This document shows positions 41,745-42,275 of a DNA stretch of 42,275 bases, in pieces; within the stretch, counting starts at the first letter, position 1, and every line of letters begins with the position of its first letter. The stretch lies in NCBI GenBank assembly GCA_029287515.1, contig JARFQZ010000251.1, positions 1-42,275 on the forward strand. Reading direction: 5' to 3'. The position numbers and the translations under genes were made by a program. The DNA is from Lysobacterales bacterium. GTDB taxonomy: Bacteria; Pseudomonadota; Gammaproteobacteria; Xanthomonadales; SZUA-36. A model generated the notes under the pieces. That model was not told where the DNA came from, searched no databases, and saw nothing but the letters and a program-made list of their open reading frames with translations.

Positions 41745-42275
41745 ATGACGATAAAAACTGATGTAGTCATCATTGGAGCCGGCCCCTGCGGCCTGTTCCA
41801 GGTCTTCGAGCTGGGATTGCTCGATATACACGCCCACGTAGTAGATTCTCTGAAACAGGTCGGTGGACAGTGCACCGAACTCTATCCTGACAAACCCATT
41901 TATGACATACCTGCCTTACCGGTATGCGGCGCCCAGGAATTGGCCGACCGGCTGATGGAACAGATAAAGCCTTTCAACGCCGACTTCCACCTGGGGCAGA
42001 CCGTCAACCGGCTCGAACAGACTGAAGACGGCCGGTTTCTGCTGGAAACTTCTGCCGGGACCCGATTCGATACGGCAACGGTTATCCTGGCTGCGGGTCT
42101 GGGCGCATTCCAGCCCCGCCGCCTGAGGGCGAAAGGCGCCCAGGAATGGGAGAGCCGGAACATTCACTACCGTATTCGAGACCCGGAAAAACTGGCCGGA
42201 AAGAACATCGTGATCCTTGGCGGCGGGGATTCTGCTCTCGACTGGACCCTGGAACTGCACAATACGGCACGCAAA
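41745..42275 (+). CDS. TrxR-like ferredoxin-NADP reductase / FAD-dependent oxidoreductase, 5' part
   Basis: Open to the right edge: [59 protein letters not shown]...VIILAAG-like segment...[18 protein letters not shown]. Absent from the ORF track for lack of a stop. Confidence 0.88.
   Translation, partial: MTIKTDVVIIGAGPCGLFQVFELGLLDIHAHVVDSLKQVGGQCTELYPDKPIYDIPALPVCGAQELADRLMEQIKPFNADFHLGQTVNRLEQTEDGRFLLETSAGTRFDTATVILAAGLGAFQPRRLRAKGAQEWESRNIHYRIRDPEKLAGKNIVILGGGDSALDWTLELHNTARK

Noticed and set aside
41652-41837. 61-aa minus-strand ORF between ung and the reductase
   Set aside because: Largely antisense to the reductase; no family resemblance.

Overview
The 42.3 kb window looks like ordinary gammaproteobacterial chromosome (taxonomic guess from gene content only). 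It is densely coding, and I recognised no mobile element, prophage, CRISPR array, rRNA or tRNA. Gene order: NAD-glutamate dehydrogenase (partial, minus, runs off the left edge and is missing from the ORF track); SahR-like ArsR/methyltransferase regulator and metH; DUF2058; fcl, gmd, ugd, FKBP; an RND pump, its lipoprotein adaptor and a TetR regulator; a PutP-like symporter; a small membrane ORF with a GntR/YtrA regulator and an ABC exporter; fumC; purB and roxA; sucA, sucB, lpd, acuI; a receiver protein, peroxiredoxin, OsmC and a Tll0287-like haem protein; gyrA; a secreted cyclophilin and lpxH; DUF455; icd; MAPEG and GFA; ung; and a partial TrxR-like ferredoxin-NADP reductase (also missing from the track). 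I found no clearly new multi-gene system. The best leads are: (1) a compact receiver/peroxiredoxin/OsmC/haem-sensor run at 31.9-33.7 kb; (2) a sharply AT-rich codon island inside the otherwise GC-rich glutamate dehydrogenase gene; (3) a perfect inverted repeat over the predicted start site of the sahR-metH operon; (4) a short uncharacterised membrane ORF heading the GntR/ABC operon; and (5) compact regulatory arrangements, including a terminator U-tract merged with a candidate sucA -35 and convergent genes sharing one CTAG as both stop codons. All calls come from reading the sequence; no searches were run.
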